From contig JAPLGS010000156.1 in assembly GCA_026390015.1 (NCBI GenBank), positions 48,214-112,213 on the forward strand: 64,000 nucleotides of DNA, in the 5' to 3' direction. This stretch comes from Chloroflexota bacterium. GTDB taxonomy: Bacteria; Chloroflexota; Anaerolineae; Anaerolineales; Villigracilaceae. Below are positions 1 to 6,857 of the stretch, one piece after another (positions within the stretch are counted from its first letter, which is position 1; each line of letters opens with the position of its first letter). The notes under the pieces were generated by a model, which saw nothing but the letters and a program-made list of their open reading frames with translations, ran no database searches and had not been told where the DNA came from. The position numbers were made by a program, and so were the translations under genes.

Positions 1-578
1 ACATCCGTTTCCATTGCAACCGCGTCGTAGCCCTGCATCAACGCGTAGAAAGTTTCGTGGATGTAGATCGGTTCACCTTTTTCAAGGCGATTGGAAAAAT
101 TATCACGCGCCAAAAATTGCTGGACTGTAAAGTTTTGGCCCAATCTAATTAGGTCGACCAGGTTTAGTTTTGACAGCCACTCGCCGTTATAGCGGATCTT
201 CGTTTTTTCGTGATCGAGCACTCGGAAGGCTTGCTCGGTATAGGTCAAAGCGTTTTCGGCGACCTTTTCCTCGGTCAGGATCGGACGCGCTTTATTTTTA
301 TCCGACGGATCGCCAACAAGGGCGGTGTAACTTCCAATGAGAAAAGTTACCTCGTGCCCCAGATCCTGGAATTGGCGCAATTTTCGCATTGAGATCGTAT
401 GGCCAAGATGCAGATCAGTGGAAGTGGGGTCGTATCCGCAATACACGCGCAAGGGTCTGTTCTCTTTTTCAGCGAGCAACAGACGCGCGCGCAATTCAAC
501 GGTCATGGCTTTCTTTAGAGCTTCATCACCGTATTCCGTGCCTTGCATTAATATTTCAACTTGTTCTTCGATATTCAT
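1..578 (-). CDS. tyrS: tyrosyl-tRNA synthetase, N-terminal part (cut by window edge)
   Basis: Charges tRNA-Tyr with tyrosine in the cytoplasm. The first 192 residues are visible and the 3' part, with the KMSKS loop and the tRNA-binding C-terminus, lies outside the window. The class I signature is clear: YCGYDPT at residues 46-52 forms the tyrosine pocket and HLGH at 57-60 is the HIGH motif. The later stretches GDPSDK and [13 protein letters not shown] are typical of the family. The ATG at 578 follows GGAGAG at a good distance. The gene is preceded by a structured leader that looks like a Tyr-codon attenuator (see the leader peptide and terminator entries), so its expression probably rises when charged tRNA-Tyr is scarce. 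Confidence 0.95.
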   Translation of the reverse strand, partial: MNIEEQVEILMQGTEYGDEALKKAMTVELRARLLLAEKENRPLRVYCGYDPTSTDLHLGHTISMRKLRQFQDLGHEVTFLIGSYTALVGDPSDKNKARPILTEEKVAENALTYTEQAFRVLDHEKTKIRYNGEWLSKLNLVDLIRLGQNFTVQQFLARDNFSNRLEKGEPIYIHETFYALMQGYDAVAMETD

Positions 579-599
579 GATCTCTCCACTTGAAATTGA

Positions 600-651
600 C
601 AAACAAAAACGCGCCCGCGATCGTGTGGGCGCGTTCAGAGCACACTATCGC
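600..651 (-). promoter_or_regulatory. tyrS attenuator: terminator and competing antiterminator
   Basis: Read on the minus strand, AACGCGCCC (635-627) pairs perfectly with GGGCGCGTT (616-608) and is followed by a T-rich run at 607-600, an intrinsic terminator 22 bases before the tyrS start. A second helix excludes it: GCGATAGTGTG (651-641) pairs with CACACGATCGC (627-617) at 10 of 11 positions. That helix uses the terminator loop plus one stem base and traps the terminator's 5' arm in its own loop. A ribosome paused at the Tyr codons leaves 651-641 free, while one that reaches the leader stop (660-658) would cover much of it. Base pairing is seen directly; the regulatory mechanism is inferred. 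Confidence 0.8.
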
Positions 652-657
652 AAAGAT

Positions 658-708
658 TTATGGACAGGTGTAATAATGGTATTTGCTGGAAATTTTTATA
701 CTAAACAT
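658..708 (-). CDS. tyrS leader peptide (16 codons, Tyr-rich)
   Basis: A short reading frame, MFSIKISSKYHYYTCP, sits between the tyrS promoter and the leader terminator. Three of the four codons at positions 10-13 are Tyr (TAC CAT TAT TAC), exactly the amino acid the downstream enzyme uses. The ATG lies about seven bases after the -10 box, at the expected transcription start, so it would be translated as a leaderless message. The stop codon is seven bases before the antiterminator's 5' arm. No function other than ribosome positioning is expected. Too short for homology support; the case rests on codon content and placement. Confidence 0.72.
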   Translation of the reverse strand: MFSIKISSKYHYYTCP

Positions 709-714
709 ATACGT

Positions 715-743
715 ATTATACAACAAGAATTTCAGTGCGCCAA
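715..743 (-). promoter_or_regulatory. tyrS promoter
   Basis: On the minus strand TTGGCG, a 17-base spacer and a perfect TATAAT. The -35 box overlaps the last codons of the upstream lipoprotein gene. Predicted start of transcription is near 708, giving a leader of about 130 bases. Confidence 0.75.
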
Positions 744-1406
744 ATTGAACGAAAAACTCCACGGGCCTTTTACTGAATAGAATTCATCGTTATAAACAAC
801 TTGCTCAGCTTGTTCCTGAGTCATGCCTGGCGGCATGCTGATGATCTGCATGGTCAAGACGCCGTTCACGTCCACGCAATCCAGCACAATACCGGTATTG
901 CGCTCAAGCATGGCTTGTTGGATCTTGGGCATATATACAGAACAGTATTCACCTTCACGCGGAGTTGCCGCGATGGAATCGATCACGATGGTCGAGTTGG
1001 ACAGGTCGGCATCTGGCGGCACAACGAATATCAACGTATCACAGCGCTGACCAGGCTGCCCGTTGGCAGGTTCCTGTAAACTCACCAGCGTTGTGCCATA
1101 TTCCGACAAGATGATTCCGCCATAATTCAAACTCGCAGAGGCGATGCCCCAATCTGAATTATCGGGTAATGAAAAGCAAACATCAGCGTTTACGTTTTTT
1201 CCATCCACCGCAGCGCGCTCCATACGAACTTCAATTCCACTAGTTACTTGATTCGGCACGGCTACCTGAACTTGCGCAGTGGGATAAGATGGGTCTATAT
1301 AGGCAGTCGCAGCCGAAAGTATAACTGGCAGGAAAACAGGCGGTTGTTGCGCAGACGGCGCACATGCAACCAGGAAGACCGTCAATACCAGGATAAAACG
1401 ATTCAT
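732..1406 (-). CDS. predicted lipoprotein of unknown function
   Basis: A 224-residue secreted protein with a lipoprotein signal: a hydrophobic stretch and a lipobox ending LVAC, with the modified Cys at residue 15, then a short Ser/Gln/Pro linker. The mature part shows no family I recognise; it contains several Cys residues (for example in DVCFSLPDNS and GQRCDTL) and reads as beta-rich. It should be anchored on the outer face of the cytoplasmic membrane. The ATG overlaps the stop of the upstream epimerase gene by four bases (ATGA), so the two are translationally coupled. The 3' end overlaps the tyrS promoter. Confidence 0.75.
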   Translation of the reverse strand: MNRFILVLTVFLVACAPSAQQPPVFLPVILSAATAYIDPSYPTAQVQVAVPNQVTSGIEVRMERAAVDGKNVNADVCFSLPDNSDWGIASASLNYGGIILSEYGTTLVSLQEPANGQPGQRCDTLIFVVPPDADLSNSTIVIDSIAATPREGEYCSVYMPKIQQAMLERNTGIVLDCVDVNGVLTMQIISMPPGMTQEQAEQVVYNDEFYSVKGPWSFSFNLAH

Positions 1407-2320
1407 GAGATTTCTTCTCCTTGATCTTTGCCAAATAAATCAGATAGCGCGTCATGCGCGCCTTCAAATTGGAACCGGTACCCTAACTGGATCAGCCGTT
1501 TGGGTTGAGCAAACCTACCTTGCACTATCAGGACACTCATTTCCCCTAAAAGAATTCTCAGCAAAAAGGCTGGAGTTGGAAACCAGTACGGGCGATGAAT
1601 TATGGTTGCGAGTGTTCGATTGAATTCCGCGTTGGATGTGGGCGCAGGCGCAATAAGATTATACACTCCATGCGCGTTTTCATTTTCGATCAAATACCGC
1701 ACTCCCCCAACCCAGTCTTTGATGTGGATCCACGGCATGGCATGTTTACCAGATCCGAGTGGTCCGCCTGCGAATAATTTGATGGGAAGCGCCATCATAG
1801 AAAGCAAGCCTCCATCTTTTGCAAGCACCACCGCCGAGCGAATGACACAGCGCCGCACGCCTAATTCTTCAACGGATTTGGTCGCGGCTTCCCATTGCAT
1901 TGTGAGCTGTGCCAGGAAATCATCCCCCGGCGGAGTGGACTCATCTGCGAGGTCACCTTGTAAGCCGTAATGATTTATGCCCGAGGCTTGGATGAATAGG
2001 ATTGGTCGATGAGTCGCTTCCAGAATCGCTTGAGCAAGTGCCAGTCCCGGCAAGACGCGCGAGTCGTGGAAATCGCGTTTCGTTGAAGCTGTCCACGGCC
2101 AGGATGCGAGAGTCCTCCCGGCCAGGTGAATGATCACATCCATTTGATTGACGAGGCTTCCCCATCCGCTGGTAGTTTTTGCATCCCAATGAACGGCCTG
2201 CACGCCTTCGATCGCAGAGCTGCCGCGCGTGAGAATAAAAACTTTGTGACCATCCAAAAGAAGGGATTTGGTAAGCGCAAGGCCAAGAAATCCGGAACCG
2301 CCAGCGATCAATACATTCAT
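1403..2320 (-). CDS. TIGR01777 family (YfcH-like) NAD(P)-binding epimerase/oxidoreductase
   Basis: Extended short-chain dehydrogenase fold protein of 305 residues, the usual length for the TIGR01777/YfcH family. The N-terminal Rossmann glycine motif GGSGFLG is at residues 7-13, DVIIHLAG follows at about 60, and the C-terminal DUF1731-type region is present. Members bind NADP and are related to cell-division epimerases, but their substrate is not established. The start has AGGAG upstream. It is the first gene of a two-gene unit with the downstream lipoprotein and diverges from the HNH gene. Confidence 0.85.
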   Translation of the reverse strand: MNVLIAGGSGFLGLALTKSLLLDGHKVFILTRGSSAIEGVQAVHWDAKTTSGWGSLVNQMDVIIHLAGRTLASWPWTASTKRDFHDSRVLPGLALAQAILEATHRPILFIQASGINHYGLQGDLADESTPPGDDFLAQLTMQWEAATKSVEELGVRRCVIRSAVVLAKDGGLLSMMALPIKLFAGGPLGSGKHAMPWIHIKDWVGGVRYLIENENAHGVYNLIAPAPTSNAEFNRTLATIIHRPYWFPTPAFLLRILLGEMSVLIVQGRFAQPKRLIQLGYRFQFEGAHDALSDLFGKDQGEEIS

Positions 2321-2362
2321 TTCAAATGCTCCTGTGAAATCACGATTTTAATTAACTGGAAG

Positions 2363-2381
2363 TATAATCATGCAGATTATA
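2363..2381. promoter_or_regulatory. back-to-back -10 boxes between divergent genes
   Basis: A perfect TATAAT on the plus strand (2363-2368), 21 bases before the HNH start, and another on the minus strand (2381-2376) serving the epimerase gene. Neither has a convincing -35 box, so these are weak promoter calls. Confidence 0.35.
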
Positions 2382-2389
2382 GAGCCACT

Positions 2390-2893
2390 ATGCAAGAACC
2401 GGTACTGGTACTCAATGCTAATTTTGAGCCGATCCACATATGCTCAACACGCAGGGCGATTGGTCTGATCCTCGCGGGCAAAGCCGGTATGATCGTAAAT
2501 GGGCGCGGACACATCCGTACAATATCACAACTGCTTCCGCGTCCTTCTGTCATCCGACTGGAATCCCAAATTCATAGGCCACGCCCCCACGTGAAATTAA
2601 CGCGCCGCGAAATCTTCCGACGTGACAATTATACCTGTCAGTATTGCGGCAGGCGTGAGATCAATTTAACGGTCGACCACGTCATGCCGCGCCATCTCGG
2701 CGGGCAGCACTCGTGGACGAATCTAGTGACAGCTTGTTCACCATGCAATCACCACAAAGGCGGCCGCAAGCTGGATGAGGCGCACATGCGCCTGATGCAC
2801 CTTCCAAAAGAACCACCGGCAAACGCGGCTTATATTTTTGGGCGGCATCTGACTGAAAACGGGGAATGGGAACCTTATATTTCTGGATGGTAA
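2390..2893 (+). CDS. HNH endonuclease-family protein
   Basis: A 167-residue HNH nuclease-fold protein, probably a DNA-acting enzyme. The zinc knuckle CQYC (residues 83-86), the catalytic DH pair (96-97) and the second knuckle CSPC followed by NHH (116-122) form the HNH motif. The N-terminal half (VLNANFEPI, then ICSTRRAI) is the conserved leader of the Chloroflexota/actinobacterial group of small free-standing HNH proteins. I chose the ATG at 2390 because the family begins at MQEPVLVLNA; the frame stays open upstream but without a ribosome site. Biological role unknown. It stands alone, followed by a strong terminator. Confidence 0.85.
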   Translation: MQEPVLVLNANFEPIHICSTRRAIGLILAGKAGMIVNGRGHIRTISQLLPRPSVIRLESQIHRPRPHVKLTRREIFRRDNYTCQYCGRREINLTVDHVMPRHLGGQHSWTNLVTACSPCNHHKGGRKLDEAHMRLMHLPKEPPANAAYIFGRHLTENGEWEPYISGW

Positions 2894-2896
2894 TTG

Positions 2897-2930
2897 AAAA
2901 AATCCTCTCCAAGTTGGAGGGGATTTTTTA
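2897..2930. terminator. bidirectional intrinsic terminator
   Basis: AAAATCCTCTCC pairs with GGAGGGGATTTT around a short loop, with A-rich and T-rich flanks on opposite sides. It separates the convergent HNH gene and the ABC permease gene. Confidence 0.8.
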
Positions 2931-2970
2931 TACGGAGCGTGGACTTCAGTCCGCAGTTTGAGGTTTTAGT

Positions 2971-4416
2971 TTACTTCAACACATTTGCCAAAAGAACCGG
3001 TGTGATATACGCCTCGATCATTGCGGCGACTGCCAATAAAGGCACGACCAGCCCGATGAAGATCTTCGTCCAATCGGCGAATAGTTCAAGGATCACTTCG
3101 CCCATGGATTTTCCCGTCTGCGGCGTAACAATAGCGACGCCCATATAAAGCATGGCCGCACTGCCGATCATCAGCGCGGGGATCTCGAATATGCCGTGCG
3201 GCAAAACACCTGCAAGAAATATCTGCGCGGGTTGAATATTCGGAATCTGAGTACTCAGCAATTGCAGCAAGGCGAACACGCCGCCGATCAATCCGATATT
3301 AACCATATAAAGCAGAACGCCCAAAACACTGAATGAAAATAGACCTGCAAAAAATATCAGAGTCACCGCGCGTGTATTATTCAGGAATAGAAAGGGCGCG
3401 TTAATATTTCCCTGCAGACTCGACAGGCTGGGAATTTCACTGGCGCGCGCCGCTATTTTTTCAAGATTTTCAGGGGACGCTTTTTTGACGACCTCTGTAA
3501 CATTGACAATAACCCAGTTATAACTCATCCATAAACTTGCGCCTGCGACCAATGCGATCACGAAAAATGCAGGGGCAATACGGCGCAACGCAGATCCCAA
3601 AACACGCCGATACCATTCGCCGATTGACCGCGCCCCGCCCAGAAAATTCATCCAGAATGTGCGCCAGAGCCAGCGGAGATTGATCGTGTCTATTTCACGT
3701 CCAAGTAAATATTCGCGTTGAAAGTGAGCGATGCCAACCCGGATCAACAGCAACGCGATGATCATCACGCCTGCAATGGCCAGCCAGAGAACCTGCTCGT
3801 TTCCCCAAAACAACATGACGGCCTCACCCTGCATCAAAATGGCAACCGGGATCACGATAAATGATGCCAACAAATTCGCGGCTTTTACTGTCGTTGATTG
3901 CACTGAGATCACAATCGCAGCACTCACCATCAACGTGGCGTGTGCGGTAGTCAGCAGGATCAATTGCAGCATGGTAATGAATGGCGGCATGACAAGATTT
4001 TGGCGCGAAACCAAAACGAGATAAAAAGCAATGGAAAGATAACTGGCCACCAAAGGCGTGATCACGCCCACCAACAACTTCCCAAAATATAATTGCCAAT
4101 TATCAAGCGGCGCGCTCAACATCGGCTCGATCGTGCCGCGCTCCTTCTCGCCGACAAAAGCCTCCAACGCCACCACAAGCGAGATCGTGATCGGAAAGAA
4201 TCCAATGATCATAATGGAGAACGGCACGAGACGCTCCAGAATTAAATTCGCGCTGTATTGATTCAGGAAATCCACAGTTTGTTTGGCGAATTCATTCATC
4301 AGAATGGGAAAACAAAAAACAAGGATGACCATCGGCGTCAACACACGCCAATCACGAAACTGATCTTTTAATTCACGGCCAGCCACGAGCCAAACAAGAT
4401 TTAGTTTATTGAACAT
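2971..4416 (-). CDS. ABC-2 type permease fused to a SpoIIM-like domain
   Basis: Membrane subunit of an ABC exporter, 481 residues. The N-terminal half (about 1-260) is an ABC-2 permease: the conserved RELKDQFRDWR entry, then KERGTIEPMLSAPL and five or six membrane spans. The C-terminal half (about 270-481) matches the SpoIIM/DUF95 fold: LLYMVNIGLIGG, the diagnostic PHGIFEIPALMI and the terminal IEAYITP. SpoIIM is best known from sporulation engulfment but is widespread in non-sporulating bacteria. The fusion is unusual. The gene overlaps the ATPase gene by 11 bases, so they form one transporter. Substrate unknown. Confidence 0.85.
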   Translation of the reverse strand: MFNKLNLVWLVAGRELKDQFRDWRVLTPMVILVFCFPILMNEFAKQTVDFLNQYSANLILERLVPFSIMIIGFFPITISLVVALEAFVGEKERGTIEPMLSAPLDNWQLYFGKLLVGVITPLVASYLSIAFYLVLVSRQNLVMPPFITMLQLILLTTAHATLMVSAAIVISVQSTTVKAANLLASFIVIPVAILMQGEAVMLFWGNEQVLWLAIAGVMIIALLLIRVGIAHFQREYLLGREIDTINLRWLWRTFWMNFLGGARSIGEWYRRVLGSALRRIAPAFFVIALVAGASLWMSYNWVIVNVTEVVKKASPENLEKIAARASEIPSLSSLQGNINAPFLFLNNTRAVTLIFFAGLFSFSVLGVLLYMVNIGLIGGVFALLQLLSTQIPNIQPAQIFLAGVLPHGIFEIPALMIGSAAMLYMGVAIVTPQTGKSMGEVILELFADWTKIFIGLVVPLLAVAAMIEAYITPVLLANVLK

Positions 4417-5341
4417 GTTCGAGTCCTTTAGCTTCCGCCATCGCCTTGAGGTAGACCTGTTCGAGCGTGCGCGGCTCCTCTTGAAAAGCCACCACGGCCG
4501 CAGATGTGGAAGCGAGTGATCTTAAAATCTGCGGATTGGATTCCAGCGGACGCTCCACACGCACCTTGAAACTGGTCGCAGTCCGAGATAGTATTTCCAC
4601 ATCTTTGGGCAATTCCAACCTACTTGAATCCCAGGTATCAGCAAGTTGTATTTGATATTCTGGCAAACCAAGCACTCTCCGCTTCAACTCTTCCAACGTA
4701 CCCTGAAGCAGAATACGTCCACGATAAATAATGGCGATCTGATCTGCGAGCGCTTCCACTTCGGTGAGGTTATGGGAACAGATCACGATCGTGCGCTTGG
4801 AAGATTTCAGCCGCGAGATTTCGTCTCTCACCAGCCGCGCAGATTCAGGGTCCATGGCGGATGTGGGCTCATCGAGCAGTAATACGCCTGGGTCATGCAT
4901 CATGGCGCGCGCCAATGCCAACTTTTGACGCATCCCTTTTGAGTATTCGCCGATCCTGCGATGGGCGGCTTCGGCCAGGCCAAAATATTCGAGTAAATGG
5001 TCTCTGCGGGATTTGCGATATTCAGGCGAAAGGCTATAGACCTGTCCAAAAAATTCCAGATATTCGACGGCGGTCATACGCATATATAGGCCGTGTTGTT
5101 CTGTCAGCACGCCCACTGAAGCGCGGACATCGTGCCCATTCTTGACCACGTCATAGCCGGCCACTCTTGCCCAGCCGCGCGACGGATGCAGCAACGCAGT
5201 CAACATGCGGACAGTGGTGGTTTTGCCTGCGCCGTTCTGACCCAATAGCGCTAAAATTTGTCCAGCCTCGAGAGAAAGATTGACCCCATCTACTGCTATA
5301 AATTCATTGAATTGCTTGGTTAGATCGTGAGTTTCTATCAT
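4406..5341 (-). CDS. ABC exporter ATP-binding protein
   Basis: Nucleotide-binding subunit of 311 residues that drives the neighbouring ABC-2/SpoIIM permease. The Walker A motif GQNGAGKTTT lies at about residue 34, the signature is the divergent YSKGMRQKLALARAM, Walker B is VLLLDEPTSAMDP and the H-loop His is in CSHNLTE. The C-terminal 90 residues form the NatA/CcmA-type accessory region. The ATG is preceded by GGAG six bases away. First gene of the two-gene exporter operon. Confidence 0.93.
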   Translation of the reverse strand: MIETHDLTKQFNEFIAVDGVNLSLEAGQILALLGQNGAGKTTTVRMLTALLHPSRGWARVAGYDVVKNGHDVRASVGVLTEQHGLYMRMTAVEYLEFFGQVYSLSPEYRKSRRDHLLEYFGLAEAAHRRIGEYSKGMRQKLALARAMMHDPGVLLLDEPTSAMDPESARLVRDEISRLKSSKRTIVICSHNLTEVEALADQIAIIYRGRILLQGTLEELKRRVLGLPEYQIQLADTWDSSRLELPKDVEILSRTATSFKVRVERPLESNPQILRSLASTSAAVVAFQEEPRTLEQVYLKAMAEAKGLEHVQ

Positions 5342-5415
5342 TAGCGCTCCGAAGGTAATTGGTAATTGGAGTTGATTGTATTCCCCTCTATGCTGTATTT
5401 GCCTTCACAGAGACC

Positions 5416-6213
5416 TTACAATTTCTGGACAGGGCGATGACGCAAAAACATACCAACCCCTGCGCAAACAAATACAACCGCAAAATATACCTGATTGATG
5501 TTGAAGCCATTTACAAGCGCAACGTCAAGGCGTAGAAATTCAAGTAGAAAGCGGATAAGAGAATAAACGCCAAGATATGCAAGAAAAAGGCCGCCAATTC
5601 TAAGTGTTCCGATAAAACGACGCGCAAGCCACAAAAGGAAAATCACATTTGCAAAACTCAAAATTGATTCATAGGCAAACAGTGGATGATAAAAATTTAC
5701 CGCTTCAAACCCGGCTAGGCGATAGGCAGGTTCAATAAATATCTTCCAGGGTAAATTCGTAGGTAATCCATAAATTTCCTGGCTGAAATAGTTTCCTAGG
5801 CGGCCAATGGCTTGAGCGATAGCAAGACCGGGGGCGAAGAGATCGGCCAACTCCCAAACAGGAAGTTCATTTTTCCGCGCGAAAAAAAATAAGGCGAAGA
5901 ATCCGCCGCTCAAGGCGCCGGGCAACCCATAACCGCCAATCCATACGGCTAGCGCATCCAACGGGTGGGAGAAATAATATTGGGTTGTCAGACCAAGCGC
6001 AACGGAAGAAAGAGGCGGGGTGAGAATATGCCAAAGGCGCGCGCCAAGCGTCCCCCAAATTATCAGGGGCAGAAAAAGATCGAAGACAATCTCAGTATCA
6101 TGCCCGCGATGTTTCGCTTCGCGCGCGGCGAGTAAAAATCCCGCTAAAATACCAAGCGCGATCATCAGACCATTCCAACGGAAAAACAAAAGTCCTTCTG
6201 AAATGGGAATCAA
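5416..6213 (-). CDS. lgt: prolipoprotein diacylglyceryl transferase
   Basis: Integral membrane enzyme that moves diacylglycerol from phosphatidylglycerol to the lipobox Cys, the first step of lipoprotein maturation; several substrates are encoded in this window. It has 265 residues and about seven membrane spans. The Lgt signature region reads GRLGNYFSQEIYG, followed by the phospholipid-side motif HPLFAYES and the C-terminal region EFLRLD. The start is TTG within a TTGA overlap with the stop of the upstream phosphatidyltransferase gene, implying translational coupling between the lipid-synthesis and lipid-transfer steps. Confidence 0.93.
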   Translation of the reverse strand: MIPISEGLLFFRWNGLMIALGILAGFLLAAREAKHRGHDTEIVFDLFLPLIIWGTLGARLWHILTPPLSSVALGLTTQYYFSHPLDALAVWIGGYGLPGALSGGFFALFFFARKNELPVWELADLFAPGLAIAQAIGRLGNYFSQEIYGLPTNLPWKIFIEPAYRLAGFEAVNFYHPLFAYESILSFANVIFLLWLARRFIGTLRIGGLFLAYLGVYSLIRFLLEFLRLDVALVNGFNINQVYFAVVFVCAGVGMFLRHRPVQKL

Positions 6214-6842
6214 TGCAGATACTCTTTGTTCTCTCTGATTTTCCGCATACGTTCATGCCCCTGCACGCGGACATGAACGATACGTTGAAGCGCTGTGATG
6301 TTGCCGAGGATGGCGATCAGAACGGCTGCGAGAAATGGTTGATCGAAGATAAGCAGAGGAATTAAAACCAGGTAGCGTTCAACACGCGTCAGTATGCCGA
6401 CTTTAGCGGTAAAGCCCAAACCCTCTGCGCGCGCTTTGACGTATGAAACCAACACCGAGCCGGCAGTGGCTGCAAATGTGACCATCACGCCGGAATAATT
6501 TTCGCGTGAAAGAAAAAAATATACGAGACCACCGAAGGTGATAAATTCAGCATAACGGTCGCTGACCGAATCCACGAAGCCGCCGAAGTCACTTGACTCG
6601 CCGCGCAGCCGCGCCATCGTGCCATCCAATACGTCGACCAATACAGAAAGCAAAAGGATGATTCCGCCCGTGGTCATTTTTCCTTGCGCGATAAAGTACG
6701 CGCCGATCGACGTGCCGAGCAATCCCAACAAAGTGATGGCGTTCGGAGTGAGTCCAGTTCGATTCAGAAATGCACCGACTGGATCCAATATGCCCTTGAA
6801 GCTGACACGGAGTCTATCTGAAAATGTTGGCTTTGAATTCAT
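6210..6842 (-). CDS. CDP-alcohol phosphatidyltransferase family protein
   Basis: Phospholipid synthase of 210 residues with about five to six membrane spans. The active-site signature DG(x)2AR(x)8G(x)3D(x)3D is complete: VDVLDGTMARLRGESSDFGGFVDSVSDRYAE, given here as DGTMAR, then GGFVD, then SDRY. The SYVKARAEG segment resembles phosphatidylinositol-phosphate or phosphatidylglycerophosphate synthases, but the acceptor alcohol cannot be read from sequence. It is coupled to lgt, whose donor substrate is phosphatidylglycerol, which fits a PgsA-like role by inference only. Confidence 0.88.
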   Translation of the reverse strand: MNSKPTFSDRLRVSFKGILDPVGAFLNRTGLTPNAITLLGLLGTSIGAYFIAQGKMTTGGIILLLSVLVDVLDGTMARLRGESSDFGGFVDSVSDRYAEFITFGGLVYFFLSRENYSGVMVTFAATAGSVLVSYVKARAEGLGFTAKVGILTRVERYLVLIPLLIFDQPFLAAVLIAILGNITALQRIVHVRVQGHERMRKIRENKEYLH

Positions 6843-6857
6843 GGTCTGATCCCAAAT

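Noticed and set aside
578..715. T-box riboswitch in the tyrS leader
   Set aside because: No AGGGTGGNACCGCG-type T-box sequence or specifier stem can be found, and the leader is too short; the Tyr-codon leader peptide explains the layout better.
801..1079. Plus-strand frames opposite the lipoprotein gene
   Set aside because: They are antisense shadows with no ribosome sites and no recognisable protein features.
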